Positions 8,920 through 21,883 are shown, counted from the stretch's first letter. The stretch: DNA of 64,000 bases from CAVYHX01 sp963768415 (GCA_963768415.1 CAVYHX010000008.1:1-64000); one strand, 5' to 3'. Numbers and translations: made by a program. Notes: generated from the letters alone by a model not told the origin.

Positions 8920-9052
8920 AAACACCGCTGGTCGAATGAATTCGACCCTACAGTTCTGATTGAGCTGGTCGAATGAATTCGACCCTACAGTTCTGATTGA
9001 GTAGGGCCGAATTCATTCGGCCAACAACCTCAATCAGGGGAAGATCCCGATT
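8920..9052. repeat. GAATTCATTCGGCC-type repeat cluster, copy 1
   Basis: Three closely spaced palindromes: GGTCGAATGAATTCGACC twice (near 8933 and 8968) and GGCCGAATTCATTCGGCC once (near 9005). The segment ends with ATCAGGGGAAGATCC. The whole unit reappears in the opposite orientation at 40551-40700, including the GGATCTTCCCCTGAT border and the AGCGGTGTTTC border. Confidence 0.65.
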
Positions 9053-9058
9053 CTTGTG

Positions 9059-9751
9059 CTAACCGCACGCCGCCTCATCCATCAGCACTGTCAAACTATT
9101 GCGGGCGGTGATCTGCGCAACCGGCAGGGATGCCCCGGCCTGCCACTGCTGCAGGGCCTGCCGTTTTTCAGCGCCGGTCACCAGAACGAGGACATCACGC
9201 GCGTCACTCAGCACCATGCGGCTGAGCGAGACGCGTTCGGCAGGCGCTTTGGGCGCATTGTGTACCGCATGCACGGCTTCCTGCGGCGGATATGCATGGC
9301 CTGGAAACAGGCTGGCGGTATGCCCGTCTGCGCCCATGCCCAGGAGCACCAGATCAAACGGGCGCACGTCCGCAATCTTTGCCGTATACAGCCTGGCGGC
9401 AGCGGCAGCACCCTGTTCCGCCGGAATGGGATGCATATTTTCCGGTGCAATGGGAACCAGATCCAGCCAGGCAGCGGCGGCCATGACGCTGTTGCGTTCG
9501 GCGTGACCGGCGGGCAGGCAGCGTTCATCCCCGAAGTAAACCTGCCAGGCTGCCCAGTCGGCAGCACTGCTGGCCAGCTGCCGGTACACCTCGAAAGGTG
9601 TACGTCCGCCGGCCAGCACTATTCGGAAACAACCGCGCGCATCAATAGCGCTTGCCGCTGCATCCAGGATCATCGCCACCGCCCGTGAACACACCGTGTC
9701 TGCGTCAGGCAAACAACACCAGCGCGGTCCGGCCTTGCTATTCGGGTTCAT
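9059..9751 (-). CDS. pgl: 6-phosphogluconolactonase
   Basis: A 230-residue enzyme of the oxidative pentose phosphate pathway that hydrolyses 6-phosphogluconolactone from the preceding zwf step. It shows the substrate-binding loop LAGGRTPFEVYRQL, the WQVYFGDERCLP motif and the highly conserved GMGADGHTASLFPG. The ATG at 9751 gives the normal family length; the longer open frame upstream reads through the end of zwf. It overlaps the zwf stop by 14 bp, so translation is probably coupled. Confidence 0.92.
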   Translation of the reverse strand: MNPNSKAGPRWCCLPDADTVCSRAVAMILDAAASAIDARGCFRIVLAGGRTPFEVYRQLASSAADWAAWQVYFGDERCLPAGHAERNSVMAAAAWLDLVPIAPENMHPIPAEQGAAAAARLYTAKIADVRPFDLVLLGMGADGHTASLFPGHAYPPQEAVHAVHNAPKAPAERVSLSRMVLSDARDVLVLVTGAEKRQALQQWQAGASLPVAQITARNSLTVLMDEAACG

Positions 9752-11291
9752 TGGTGTGAATGCAACTGGCGCACGGCCGCCACTTGCGTCCTTCCCTGGC
9801 CAGCAAGGCATCGGCCTCCGGTGGCCCCCAGGTGCCGGCGGCATAATCCGGAAAGTCGCGCGGCGGCAAGGCACGCCAGACATCGAGCACGGGTTCAACC
9901 AGTTCCCAGCCCGCCTCGATGACATCGGCACGCTTGAACAGGGTGGCATCACCGTTCATGCAATCGTAGATCAGGGTTTCATAGCCGGTAGCGGGAGAAC
10001 TGCCGAAGTAGTCACTGTAACTGAAGTTCATCTCCACCGGGCTGAGCTGGGGCACCGGGCTGGGTACCTTGGCATTGAATGACATGCCGATGCCTTCATT
10101 CGGATGGATGCGCAGGATCAGTGTATTCGGCGGTACATTTTCGCGTAACTCCAGCGAGTCCCGAAACATCATGTTGGGGGCATGCTTGAACTGGATCGCA
10201 ATCTCGGTATAGCGTCCCGGCAGCCGCTTGCCGGTGCGCAGGTAGAACGGCACCCCGGCCCAGCGCCAGCTGTCGATCATGAACTTCAGTGCTATGAAGG
10301 TTTCGGTCATCGACCCGCTGTCGACGCGATCCTCGTCACGGTATGCAACCGCCGCCTGGCCATCCGGCATGACCCCGGCGCCATACTGGCCGCGCACCGT
10401 CTGGGTCAACACCTGCTCCGGCAGGATCGGCTGTATGGCACGGATGATCTTCGCCTGCTCGTCGCGTACGGCATTGCCGTCCAGCGAATTGGCCGGCTCC
10501 ATGGCGACAATCGACAGTAATGCCAGCATGTGGCTGGGCAACATGTCGCGCAAGGCACCTGCCTGGTCATAGTAGGCGCCACGCTTTTCCATCCCGATGG
10601 ACTCGGCCACGGTAATCTGTACGTGGTCGATGTAACGCCGGTTCCATATCGGCTCTACCGTACTGTTGGCAAACCGGTACATAAGGATGTTTTGCACCGT
10701 TTCCTTGCCGAGATAGTGGTCGATCCGGTAAATCTGGTCTTCGTTGAATGCCTCGTGCAGGGTCCGGTTCAGTGCACGGGCCGACTGCAAGATCGGTGCC
10801 GAAAGGCTTTTCCACCACGATATTCCGCCACTGCTCACCGGTCTCCGCCGCAAGTCCCGCAGCTTGCAGGTGGCCCGCGATCGTGCCGAAAAAACGCGGC
10901 GCAGTCGCGAGATAAAAAAGACAGTTACCGCCGCTTCGATATTTCCTTTCAAGCGTTCTGCAGCAGGCCGGACATGCGTTCATAGGTCACGCCTTCCTCG
11001 AAGTCCCCCTGCAGGTAATGAATGCGCTGCAGCAAATCCTGCCAGTGCTCCGGTACAGGCTCCGCGCCCATATACGGACGTGCCGCATCGGCGATGTATT
11101 CACGATAGGCAGCGTCATCACGCTCCCGGTGATCGACCGCGATAACGGCGAAGTGATCAGACAATAATCCGTCCTTCAGCAGGTAATAGAGTGCCGGGAT
11201 CAGCTTGCGCCGGGTCAGGTCGCCACCGGACGCCGAAGATCACCATAATACCCGGCGGTGTCCTGGGTGCCTGACTACTGTGCTGCATCAT
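9738..11291 (-). CDS. zwf: glucose-6-phosphate 1-dehydrogenase (three frameshifts)
   Basis: Oxidises glucose-6-phosphate to 6-phosphogluconolactone with NAD(P)+. The active-site motif RIDHYLGKETVQN is present. The N-terminal nucleotide-binding segment (MVIFG...GDLTRRKLIP), LFYLATAPRFFGTIAG, VVEKPFGTDL and the C-terminal LIYDCMNGDATLFKRAD are all recognisable but spread over several frames. Frame shifts occur near 11235, 10960 and 10808, each explained by one extra base. Removing three bases gives 516 residues, the normal size. The ATG at 11291 is preceded by a purine-rich AGGGGGG. It forms a zwf-pgl operon. I read the shifts as assembly error, not decay. Confidence 0.88.
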
Positions 11292-11394
11292 TTTGCGCCC
11301 CCCCTGCTGCTCGAGATGACCGCCGGATCCACGCTGCCGCACCCGTAACCGTTTGGCCCTCCTGCACCCCGAATTTCACCTTGCCTGAATGCAC
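11275..11394 (-). CDS. possible 39-residue leader peptide upstream of zwf
   Basis: A short open frame begins with GTG at 11394, behind a very good ribosome binding site (TAAGGAGG, 7-base spacing), and ends at 11275, overlapping the zwf start by 17 bp. The peptide begins MHSGKVKFGVQEGQ. The strong Shine-Dalgarno and overlap suggest translational coupling to zwf or a leader peptide. I recognise no family. It could also be the intact ribosome binding site of a gene that assembly errors have disguised. Confidence 0.3.
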   Translation of the reverse strand: MHSGKVKFGVQEGQTVTGAAAWIRRSSRAAGGAQNDAAQ

Positions 11395-11640
11395 TTCACT
11401 TCCTCCTTAATAGCATCCGCACGGAGCACAGCCCCACCTGCGGTCCGCAGCTTGTGTGTATGCGCACTCTACTCCCTGTCCGCACTATCGTGAAACAGCG
11501 CGCAAGCTGTATTGAATGTGCCGGTCTGCCGCACCAGCGGCTGGTGGCACTCACCCCTTGGGCCGCGGCCAACCCGTCACAAACATGAAAAAAAGAAACG
11601 GGAATTATAATTACATAGCATTTTCAATTAGTTATTACAT
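11395..11640. other. intergenic region upstream of zwf
   Basis: No gene is visible. The left part should hold the zwf-pgl promoter (minus strand). The right part, from about 11600, turns strongly AT-rich towards the arsenic-operon remnant, with a TATAAT at 11641-11646 that could be a -10 box reading rightward. Confidence 0.4.
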
Positions 11641-11680
11641 TATAATATATGCTTGAACATATATACGGATTCACATATAT
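11641..11680 (+). promoter_or_regulatory. ArsR-type operator/promoter remnant
   Basis: TATAAT at 11641-11646 is followed by the dyad TATATG-CTTGAA-CATATA (11646-11663), then ATTCACATATAT. TTGAACATAT and TTCACATAT resemble the half-sites of ArsR/SmtB-family operators, though the spacing is longer than usual. It lies immediately upstream of arsI and ACR3 fragments, which supports reading it as the old operator of an arsenic operon. Confidence 0.45.
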
Positions 11681-11688
11681 TGTCCCAT

Positions 11689-11793
11689 ATGCACGTCGAC
11701 ACCGACCTGTTTGGCGCAGGCCCCGGTGTCAGCAAACCCGATTATGCCAAGTGGGAGCTTGCCGACCCGGCAGTCAACTTTGCGATCTCGCCG
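11689..11793 (+). pseudogene. arsI/cadI-type glyoxalase-fold dioxygenase fragment
   Basis: About 35 codons starting with ATG at 11689. LFGAGPGVSKPDYAKWE and DPAVNFAIS match the N-terminal region of ArsI/CadI, the vicinal-oxygen-chelate protein that breaks C-As bonds of organoarsenicals or responds to cadmium. Part of the start (the usual HVHV...YSTLFG stretch) is shortened. The homology stops at NFAIS, where the frame passes into the ACR3 fragment. Not functional. Confidence 0.6.
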
Positions 11794-11960
11794 TGGCAAC
11801 AGCCATCAGCCTCTACGGGCTGGAGTCGGGTGCGGCCCTGGCAACGGTGGTGGGTGTACTCGTGGAAGTCCCGGTCATGCTATCGGTGGTAAATATCGTC
11901 AACCGCAGCCGCACCTGGTATGAACGTGCACCACAGGTGAAGAACGACTCAAACGCATAG
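11789..11960 (+). pseudogene. arsenite efflux transporter ACR3, C-terminal fragment
   Basis: LAVATAISLYGLESGAALA and VVGVLVEVPVMLSVVNIVNR are the last two membrane segments and C-terminus of the ACR3 arsenite permease, ending with a stop at 11960. The rest of the transporter (~300 residues) is absent. It joins the arsI fragment at a shared GCGATCTCGCCG-like stretch (arsI NFAIS and ACR3 F-LAVA can both be read across it), consistent with a deletion at short homology. Confidence 0.75.
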
Positions 11961-12013
11961 CGGAAACCCGGCCAGGCGCGCTACGATCTATGATTTCTAA
12001 CCGGGCATTACCA

Positions 12014-12046
12014 TACGGCGCAATACGCTGCGCTATTGCGCCCTAC
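12014..12046. repeat. single GGCGCAATA palindrome
   Basis: CGGCGCAATACG...CGCTATTGCGCCC is the reverse complement of the palindrome found five times at 32606-32936. It lies at the 3' end of the minus-strand GGDEF-EAL gene. The stop codon of that gene (TAG, 12045-12043) is formed by the edge of the repeat, so the insertion probably set the present C-terminus. The hairpin may also act as a transcript end. Confidence 0.65.
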
Positions 12047-14170
12047 GCGGTTTTTTTCCTGACATCGGCGGTTGCATCGAGGTCAGGGCGGCCGTTACGA
12101 AGATACTCTTCACACTCATCCGCCGGGAGCCCTTCACTGAACAGAAAACCCTGCACAATATCGCAGCCGTGTTCACGCAGAAAGGCGAGCTGATCCCTGT
12201 TCTCCACGCCCTTCGCCGACAATTTTCATACCCAGGCCCTGGGCCATCGAAATTATCGACTTCGTTACTGCCGCATCATCCGGATCCGAGAGAATATCGC
12301 GCACGAAGCCCTGGTCAATCTTCAGCACATCCAGCGGGAACTTGGTCAGGTAACTCAGGGATGAGTATCCGGTGCCGAAGTCATCAACTGCAATACTTAC
12401 TCCCATTTGCCTTCAATTGATGCAGCACACCGACGGTTCGCTCGGGATCCTCCATAATCATGCTTTCGGTGAGTTCGATCTCCAGGTACTTCGCTTCGAG
12501 GCCGGTTTCCTTCAGGATAACTGCTATCATTTCATGGAAGGTCCCGCCGTATAACTGCCGGCTGGACACGTTAACCGCCATCTCCAGATCAGTCAGCCCG
12601 CTGTCAATCCAGGCTTTCATCTGCTTACAGGACTGCCGCAGCACATATTCACCCAGCTTGGTTATCATTCCGGCCTCTTCCGCTACCGGTATAAAATCAT
12701 CGGGGGGAACAAAACCGAGATCCGTATGCAGCCAGCGCACCAGCGCCTCGACACCGACAACCTTCATAGTATGCACATCGACCTTGGGCTGGTAATGCAT
12801 GAGTAGTTCTTCGTTCTCGAGCGCATTGCGCAAATCGGTTTCCAGCCTGAGCCTGGACAGGACACGTTCGTTAATATCACTTGAATAGAACTGGAAATTA
12901 TTCTTGCCGGCATCTTTTGCCAGATACATGGCGGAATCCGCATACTTGAGCAGGCTTTCCGCGCACAAGCCATCATCCGGATATATGGCTATACCGACGC
13001 TGGCTGTTACATAAAGACAATGACCGTCAATTTTTATCGGCTCGGCAATCGCATCGATAATCCTGCGCGCCACACCTGATACATTTCCTGCATCATTGAG
13101 GCAACCAAGCAAAATAGTGAATTCATCCCCGCCGATACGGGCAATACTGCTTGACGGCTTTGCCTTCCCGACCCTGCCAACCAGGTCGCTTTTCCTGATG
13201 CATTCCTGCAGTCTCTCTGCGACGACCTGCAACAAGCGGTCACCAAGAGCATGTCCGAGCGTATCGTTGATGGATTTGAAACGATCCAGATCGAGAAACA
13301 GAACTGCAGTTGCAACCTGGTCCCGATGACTGCGCACTATCTCGCGTTCCAGATGCTCATAAAACAGCTTGCGGTTCGGCAGCCCGGTCAGGCTGTCATA
13401 ATAGGCAATCTGGTGTATTTCCTGTTCATGCTGCTTGCGCTCGGTAATATCCCGCACAATTGCCAGCACTTCATCATCGCCACTGGCAACAACACGGGTT
13501 TCGTAATAAAGGACTTCATCACCCGTTTCCTGCTCGAACTCGAAACTCTGTTCGCCACCGGTATCCAGAACCCGCATGATATATTTCGCCACCATATCCA
13601 TGACCAGTTCACCGGGGGGGCCCTTTTTATCCCTTTCCGCGCCGTCACCCTGAACATCCGTGAAAGCACCTGTCTGCATGCCCAGAATGTTTCCGTCACC
13701 ATCAAGCCTGAGTATCATGTCCGGCAGTGCATTAACCAGTGCCCGCGTTCTTTCCTCCGATGCCTGCAACTCCATCAGGGTCCCTGCAGACCTGAGGATA
13801 TAGCGAAGACGGTGCCCGAGAACCGCCCAGTTGATCGGCTTGCTGACAAAGTCAGTACCACCCGCCTGATATGAATTGTTGACTGACTCAACATCATCAA
13901 GGCCAGTCACCATCACAATCGGCACATACACTCCATTTTCGAGCTTGCGCAGTTCACGACAGGCTGTATAGCCATCCATACCAGGCATCTCTACATCCAG
14001 CAAGACTATATCTGCCGGCCGCTTGATAAATTCATCAACCACGTGCTCGCCGTCAACACACTCAATAACGTCGAAATTATTCTCCTCGAGCACATTCCGC
14101 ATCAACAGGCGCATCGTCAAATCGTCATCCGCGATCAGCGCAACCGGGCGGTTTTCCTGCCTGACCGCAA

Positions 14171-14174
<4 letters not shown>
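12043..14174 (-). CDS. response regulator with PAS, GGDEF and EAL domains (two frameshifts)
   Basis: A c-di-GMP turnover protein of 709 residues after removal of two extra bases (near 12405 and 12222). Order: receiver domain (phospho-acceptor in IVLLDVEMPGMDG, about D60), PAS-like sensor (ALVNALPDMILRLDGDGNI) ending in RDITERKQHEQ, GGDEF domain with an intact motif (IARIGGDEFTILL), and EAL domain with intact GVEALVRW, VDDFGTGYSS and LKIDQGFV. Both synthase and phosphodiesterase sites look competent. The stop codon lies in a repeat at 12043. It overlaps the hybrid kinase gene by 4 bp (ATGA), so the kinase probably phosphorylates this receiver domain. Confidence 0.9.
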
Positions 14175-17005
<2,831 letters not shown>

Positions 17006-17704
17006 AACAACAAATCTCAACTGGTTAAGACGCGCTGCGCCTCATGCCGACTTTTCCCGGTTAAAGCCCTGCTTCTGCCTGGCCACTGCATTGATGAAAC
17101 CGCCGCATGCCTGGTCCCGGGTCCGCAGGCAGGTGGCCAGCTCCGGGTATTACGGACCATTGGCGGGCCCTGCCAGTAGTCACCCTTTGTGCCATACCCG
17201 CTCACTCGCTCACTCGAATCCATATATTTGGCTATGCCATGTAATCGACGCATTATCCAGTTTCTTAAGGCTTTTCCAGGGCGGGTGGGAATAGCCCTGC
17301 AGCATCCTTCCCGAGTCCGGACACCGGTGCTGTGCCGCCGGGCAGACAATGTTTTCCGCACCTGCGGAATGCGTCGAATATTTTCGCCGCGATCAGGCCT
17401 CAGGGCCCGTTTCACCCCCGGCAGATCCAGCTCCCGCCCTGCAAACACAGTCATAACAACACCTAAAGTTTCCTCACCGGTATGCCGCTAAAAAGCAAGG
17501 ATCTATCTGTCTATGTGACTGGAATCCCGGGCAATGCATAAAAAAACAGACATGGCAGGGATAACAGCCAGACAGAAACCGGGCCGCTTCGTGCGACTGG
17601 ACACTGCGGTGCACCTGACTCCCCGGAAACCGGGACCGGTTGTCCGTGTAATGAACTGGATAGAAAAGTACGGTATTGAACCTTACAGAAAGGACACAGC
17701 AATA
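17006..17704. other. divergent intergenic region, c-di-GMP block
   Basis: This region lies between the hybrid kinase (minus) and the coiled-coil FimX-like gene (plus) and should carry both promoters. Open frames on the minus strand at 17017-17454 and 17474-17876 have Arg/Cys-rich, motif-free translations and are not called. The open frame of the plus-strand gene extends back to 17534, but the good ribosome binding site lies just before 17705. Confidence 0.45.
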
Positions 17705-20700
17705 ATGGAATCTTCGCCTGGGGATAACCGCCCTGAAAATCAAGAATCAGGTGAGTCTGCGCCTGCCAACGGCACAGACACCATCGCCACCGACAATCAT
17801 TCTGAAATCCAGGCGGATAGTATCGATACTCCGGAAGCTGGTACTGCAAACGCCGCGCATGATTCGGACCGGTCACAGCATGCAGCTACAGCAGAATTCA
17901 ACAATGCCATGCAAACGGCCATCCAGGAGTATGAAAATCAGTATTCGCTGCTGCTTGACCGCAGCCACGAGGCAGAATCACTTAATAGCGAGGTACAACG
18001 TCTCGCTCAATCACTTGCGAATGCTGAAGACCAGTGCGATAGCCTGAAGGCACAGACTGCCCGGCAGGCGCAGGAATTACGCACCAGGGCGGAAGAGTTG
18101 AATAACTCTCTGCAGACTATCGAGGACCAGCGGCAACATTTGTCTGCAAGCAACAGCAAGGTGGGCATGCTGGGCAGTGAAGTGCGCGCCCTGACGGATG
18201 CCCTGGAATCCAGCGCAGCGGATGCAGAGCGGCTCAACCAGCGGGTTGAGAGCCTGGGCAGCGAAGTGGAAACGCTCACGCTAACGCTGGAAAAACGCAC
18301 CAGCGAGGCCCACGAGCTCAGTGTGGTTGGCGATGAATTACGCAATGATATCAGCAGGTTGACAAACTCCCTGCAGATCTCCGAGGGTGAATACCAGGAG
18401 CTGGACGCACACTTCAGGGAAACCACGGAAAAACTCAATAATGCCCTGCAAACAGCGGCAGAACGGCGTCAGCAGCTGTCCGAGCGCGGTGTGCAGATCG
18501 AGTCGCTCGAGAATGATGTCGCCTCAGTGACAGCGGCGCTGGAAGCGCGTACCGGTGAAGTTGATGCTCTCACGAGCAGGGCAGGCGAGTTGCAGGGAGA
18601 AATCGAGCGCCTGAGTGCCGCACTGCAGGAGTCAGAGGACAAACGCAAGCGACTGGAAGTGCATACTGCCAGGACAGAAGAAGAACTGAAGACCACAAAG
18701 GATGCGCTGGAATTCGCGCAACAAACCTCGGCTGAACAGAACCAGCAACTGGAGGCTCGTGCCACCCGCATCGAGGAGTTGACAGCTGCGGTCCGCGCAC
18801 GCTCCAGCGAGGTGACCGACCTGCGCGCCCGTGCAGAAGAGTTTATCAACAAGTCTGACAATCTCAGCGGCGAACTGACGGTGATAAAAGCCGCGCTGCA
18901 TGAGTCCCAGCTACAGAAAAAACAACTGGAAATCCACGCCGCCCGCTCTGATGAACTGACAGCCTCGGAAGCCGCACTGAAGGACGAGATTGAAAAACTG
19001 TCCCTGACACTGCAGGCGTCGGAGAACCAGTGCCGTGAACTGGAAGCCCACGCCATGCAGGCGGAAAAACTCGGCATCCAGACAACCCAGATGAATGCCG
19101 AAATCGAGCGTCTGACTGAAGCGCTGGAACAGGCAGACAGCCAGCGTGTGCTGCTCGAGAAACAGGTAAGCGAGACAGAGGCACTGAAGGCCTCGCTGGA
19201 TAGCCGCAACAGCAAGATAGAAGTACTGAGCGCCAGTGTGCAGGACTATGAAGCCCGTTGCCAGACACTCGAGGCCCAGGCCAGACAGGCACAGGAACTG
19301 GGAGTGCAGGGCTCCGAACTTCAGGCTGAAATCGAGCGGCTCACCAGCGCCCTCCAGGAAGCTGAAAGCCGGCGTGTGCAACTCGAGGAGAGTGCCGGCC
19401 AACTCGATGAAATGACTGCCACGCTGGAGGCACGCACCGACAAGATCGAGGTGCTCACTACGGCAGTACAAGACTATGAAACACGTTGCCAGACGCTGGA
19501 AGCCCAGCTTCGGGAGGCATCCGAAACTGGCAGCCAGGCAGAAATTCTGCAGCAGGATGTAGAGAGACTCACTGCATCCCTGCTGGAAGCCGAAAATGAC
19601 AGACAGCAGCTTGCGACCCTGTCCAATCAGGAAAACAAGGAGCTGCAGGGCAGGATTGAACGCCTGGAAGCGACGCTGCATACCACGGAACAGACCCGCG
19701 GGGATCTGGAGCGCAAGCTCAGCGAGCTGGAAACACAGGCTGGCGAAGCCGGCAAGCTGCATAGTCAGCTCAGCGAACTTGGCGGTGAGCTGGAAGGCCG
19801 CAACAGCGAACTGGAAAAACTGACTTCCCTGCTTGAAGAACAAAAAGGCATCGAGGACAAAACAAGGGTCAGAGCCGAAAAGCTGACCAGCCAGGTCGAA
19901 TGGTTGAATGTCGCATTACAGACATCCGGAGCACAGATAAAGGAACTGGAGGCAAAGGCCAGCCAGATCGACTTGCTGAATGCAGAAATCAGCAAGCTGG
20001 ACACCGCTCTGTGCGAGGCGAATGCAAAAAACCAGATGCTCGAAACCGGGCCGGAGCGCAACACCGGCGAGCTGCATGAGAAAATCGAGAGGCTTACTGC
20101 CGAGCTGAATGCCGCACAGACGCAGCAGCAAAATGCCAGTGAAAATGCCAGTGAAAATGCTGACAAGGTAAACCAGCTTGCTGCCGAAGTCGAAAGGCTG
20201 ACTACTGCGCTGAGCGAAGCCCGGGGCAATCAGCAGATGATCGAGGGGCAGTTCAGCCAGAATACTGCAGCTGCTGACGAGAAGCTCGGGGAATTGTCGG
20301 CTGCACTGGAAAAATCAGAATCACACTGCCGCGAACTTGAAAATCAGGTCAGTAATAACGCGGAATTAAACGGGGAGATCAGCAAACTCAGGGAAGCACT
20401 GGAAGCATCCGAGGCACAGAAGCAGGAACTCGAGGCACGCATGATTGCGTCCGGACCGGATGGCATGAACACGCCGGCAGGTGAAAATGGGGCCGGGATT
20501 GAAAAGAAAATCGAGGACCTCAAAAATATGGATATGCTGACCGGACTGTATAACCGCCAGTATTTCATGCGCACTCTGGATGAGGTGCTCATCCAGAAAC
20601 CGGACCCCGCTACCGAGAAGGCCGTCTTTTATATCCTGATGGACAATTTCATGTCTATACGGGAAAACATCGGAATCGTTGCGGGTGACCAGGTCCTCGG

Positions 20701-21829
20701 CGAGATTGCAGATCTGCTCAAGGAAGAATGTTCTGAACACGATATCGCCGCACGTTTCGGTGACTTCGCTTTTACTATGTTGGTATGCGCGGAGGATGCC
20801 GACAAGTTACAGGTGTCAGGCGAAGCCGTGCGCAAGGCAATTGAAAGTCATATGGCACAAATCGACGGCCATGCCGTCATAACAACTGCCAGCATCGGTA
20901 TCTGCATGCTGGGCAAAAATACCAACAGCGCACAAAATATATTGACGCGCGTGGATCTGGCCTGTGAAGTAGCGCGCTCTTCCGGCGGCAACCAGATCCA
21001 CACCCACAGCACCGTCCTGGATGACAAATCGGATCCCGATCACGAGAATGAATGGGATGATATGATCCGCAGCACAATCGATGAAGGGCGTTTCTATCTC
21101 GCCTTTCAGCCGATCATCAGGCTCGGTGAAAGCACTGACCAGTGCTATGAAGTGCTGCTCAGGATCGTCGATGAAGAAGGGAATATAATCCTGCCGGGCC
21201 AGTTTATATCGATTGCCGAGAAAATCGGCCTCAGCGGGGAAATCGACCGCTGGGTCATCGAATCTGCATTCCGCAAACTGGCGGAGTCCAGCACGGCAAA
21301 TATCACGCTCTTCATGAAAATGTCCGGCGCTACATTGGCGGACACCGCAATTCCTGCCTGGATCGGAGAGCAACTGGAAAAATACAATCTTGATAAAAAC
21401 AATATCGTGTTCGAGATTCCGGAAATGGTTGCAGTGCAGAATCTCAAGCATGCACTGTATTTTACCAAGGCAATAAGCGCCATGCAGTGCAGGATAGCGC
21501 TGGAACACTACAACGCTACAAGCCAGCCGCAACTGCTCAAGCACCTGCCATTGAATGTTCTCAAGATTGACGGTGCCCTGATTTCCGAATTGTCTTCCGA
21601 CAGGAATGCGCAGGCAAAGGTACAGTCCATCATCAGCCTTGCCAGGGAATACAAGCTGCTTTCGATTGCAGAGCGCGTTGACGATGCCAGCATCATGGCG
21701 CTGCTATGGAGCTATGGCGTGGACTTCGCACAAGGCAACTTCATCCAGGAAGCCGGAAAGAATCTCGATTACGAATTTTATGATGAAATTGTCCAGGAGG
21801 AACAGGTCTCGGCCATTCACAAGGAATGA
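17705..21829 (+). CDS. giant coiled-coil protein with FimX-like degenerate GGDEF-EAL module
   Basis: A 1374-residue protein starting at ATG 17705 (MESSPGDN), behind a GAAAGGA ribosome binding site. After an acidic, disordered N-terminus, about 900 residues form an almost uninterrupted coiled coil. It is rich in Glu, Gln, Leu and Ala and built on a recurring unit of the type EIERLTSALQEAESRRVQLE. The C-terminal ~420 residues are a GGDEF domain with RFGDFAF in place of RxGGDEF and an EAL domain with EVLLR in place of EALVR. The second-metal motif DDFGTG is replaced by EHYNAT. Neither activity is expected; FimX, which has a similar EVL, binds c-di-GMP as a receptor and localises to a cell pole. 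Here the coil replaces FimX's REC-PAS part. HD-GYP and GGDEF-EAL genes follow. Confidence 0.85.
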   Translation: MESSPGDNRPENQESGESAPANGTDTIATDNHSEIQADSIDTPEAGTANAAHDSDRSQHAATAEFNNAMQTAIQEYENQYSLLLDRSHEAESLNSEVQRLAQSLANAEDQCDSLKAQTARQAQELRTRAEELNNSLQTIEDQRQHLSASNSKVGMLGSEVRALTDALESSAADAERLNQRVESLGSEVETLTLTLEKRTSEAHELSVVGDELRNDISRLTNSLQISEGEYQELDAHFRETTEKLNNALQTAAERRQQLSERGVQIESLENDVASVTAALEARTGEVDALTSRAGELQGEIERLSAALQESEDKRKRLEVHTARTEEELKTTKDALEFAQQTSAEQNQQLEARATRIEELTAAVRARSSEVTDLRARAEEFINKSDNLSGELTVIKAALHESQLQKKQLEIHAARSDELTASEAALKDEIEKLSLTLQASENQCRELEAHAMQAEKLGIQTTQMNAEIERLTEALEQADSQRVLLEKQVSETEALKASLDSRNSKIEVLSASVQDYEARCQTLEAQARQAQELGVQGSELQAEIERLTSALQEAESRRVQLEESAGQLDEMTATLEARTDKIEVLTTAVQDYETRCQTLEAQLREASETGSQAEILQQDVERLTASLLEAENDRQQLATLSNQENKELQGRIERLEATLHTTEQTRGDLERKLSELETQAGEAGKLHSQLSELGGELEGRNSELEKLTSLLEEQKGIEDKTRVRAEKLTSQVEWLNVALQTSGAQIKELEAKASQIDLLNAEISKLDTALCEANAKNQMLETGPERNTGELHEKIERLTAELNAAQTQQQNASENASENADKVNQLAAEVERLTTALSEARGNQQMIEGQFSQNTAAADEKLGELSAALEKSESHCRELENQVSNNAELNGEISKLREALEASEAQKQELEARMIASGPDGMNTPAGENGAGIEKKIEDLKNMDMLTGLYNRQYFMRTLDEVLIQKPDPATEKAVFYILMDNFMSIRENIGIVAGDQVLGEIADLLKEECSEHDIAARFGDFAFTMLVCAEDADKLQVSGEAVRKAIESHMAQIDGHAVITTASIGICMLGKNTNSAQNILTRVDLACEVARSSGGNQIHTHSTVLDDKSDPDHENEWDDMIRSTIDEGRFYLAFQPIIRLGESTDQCYEVLLRIVDEEGNIILPGQFISIAEKIGLSGEIDRWVIESAFRKLAESSTANITLFMKMSGATLADTAIPAWIGEQLEKYNLDKNNIVFEIPEMVAVQNLKHALYFTKAISAMQCRIALEHYNATSQPQLLKHLPLNVLKIDGALISELSSDRNAQAKVQSIISLAREYKLLSIAERVDDASIMALLWSYGVDFAQGNFIQEAGKNLDYEFYDEIVQEEQVSAIHKE

Positions 21830-21883
21830 CCGCAGCTGCCCGGAGAGAAACCACACATATCAATAAACTGGACTACATGATTG

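Noticed and set aside
9738..11291. zwf as a pseudogene
   Set aside because: All domains are conserved, and removing three single inserted bases gives exactly 517 codons, so the gene is probably intact.
17017..17454. 145-residue minus-strand frame upstream of the hybrid kinase
   Set aside because: No recognisable motif and Arg-rich random-like composition; the kinase itself has a good ATG at 17005.
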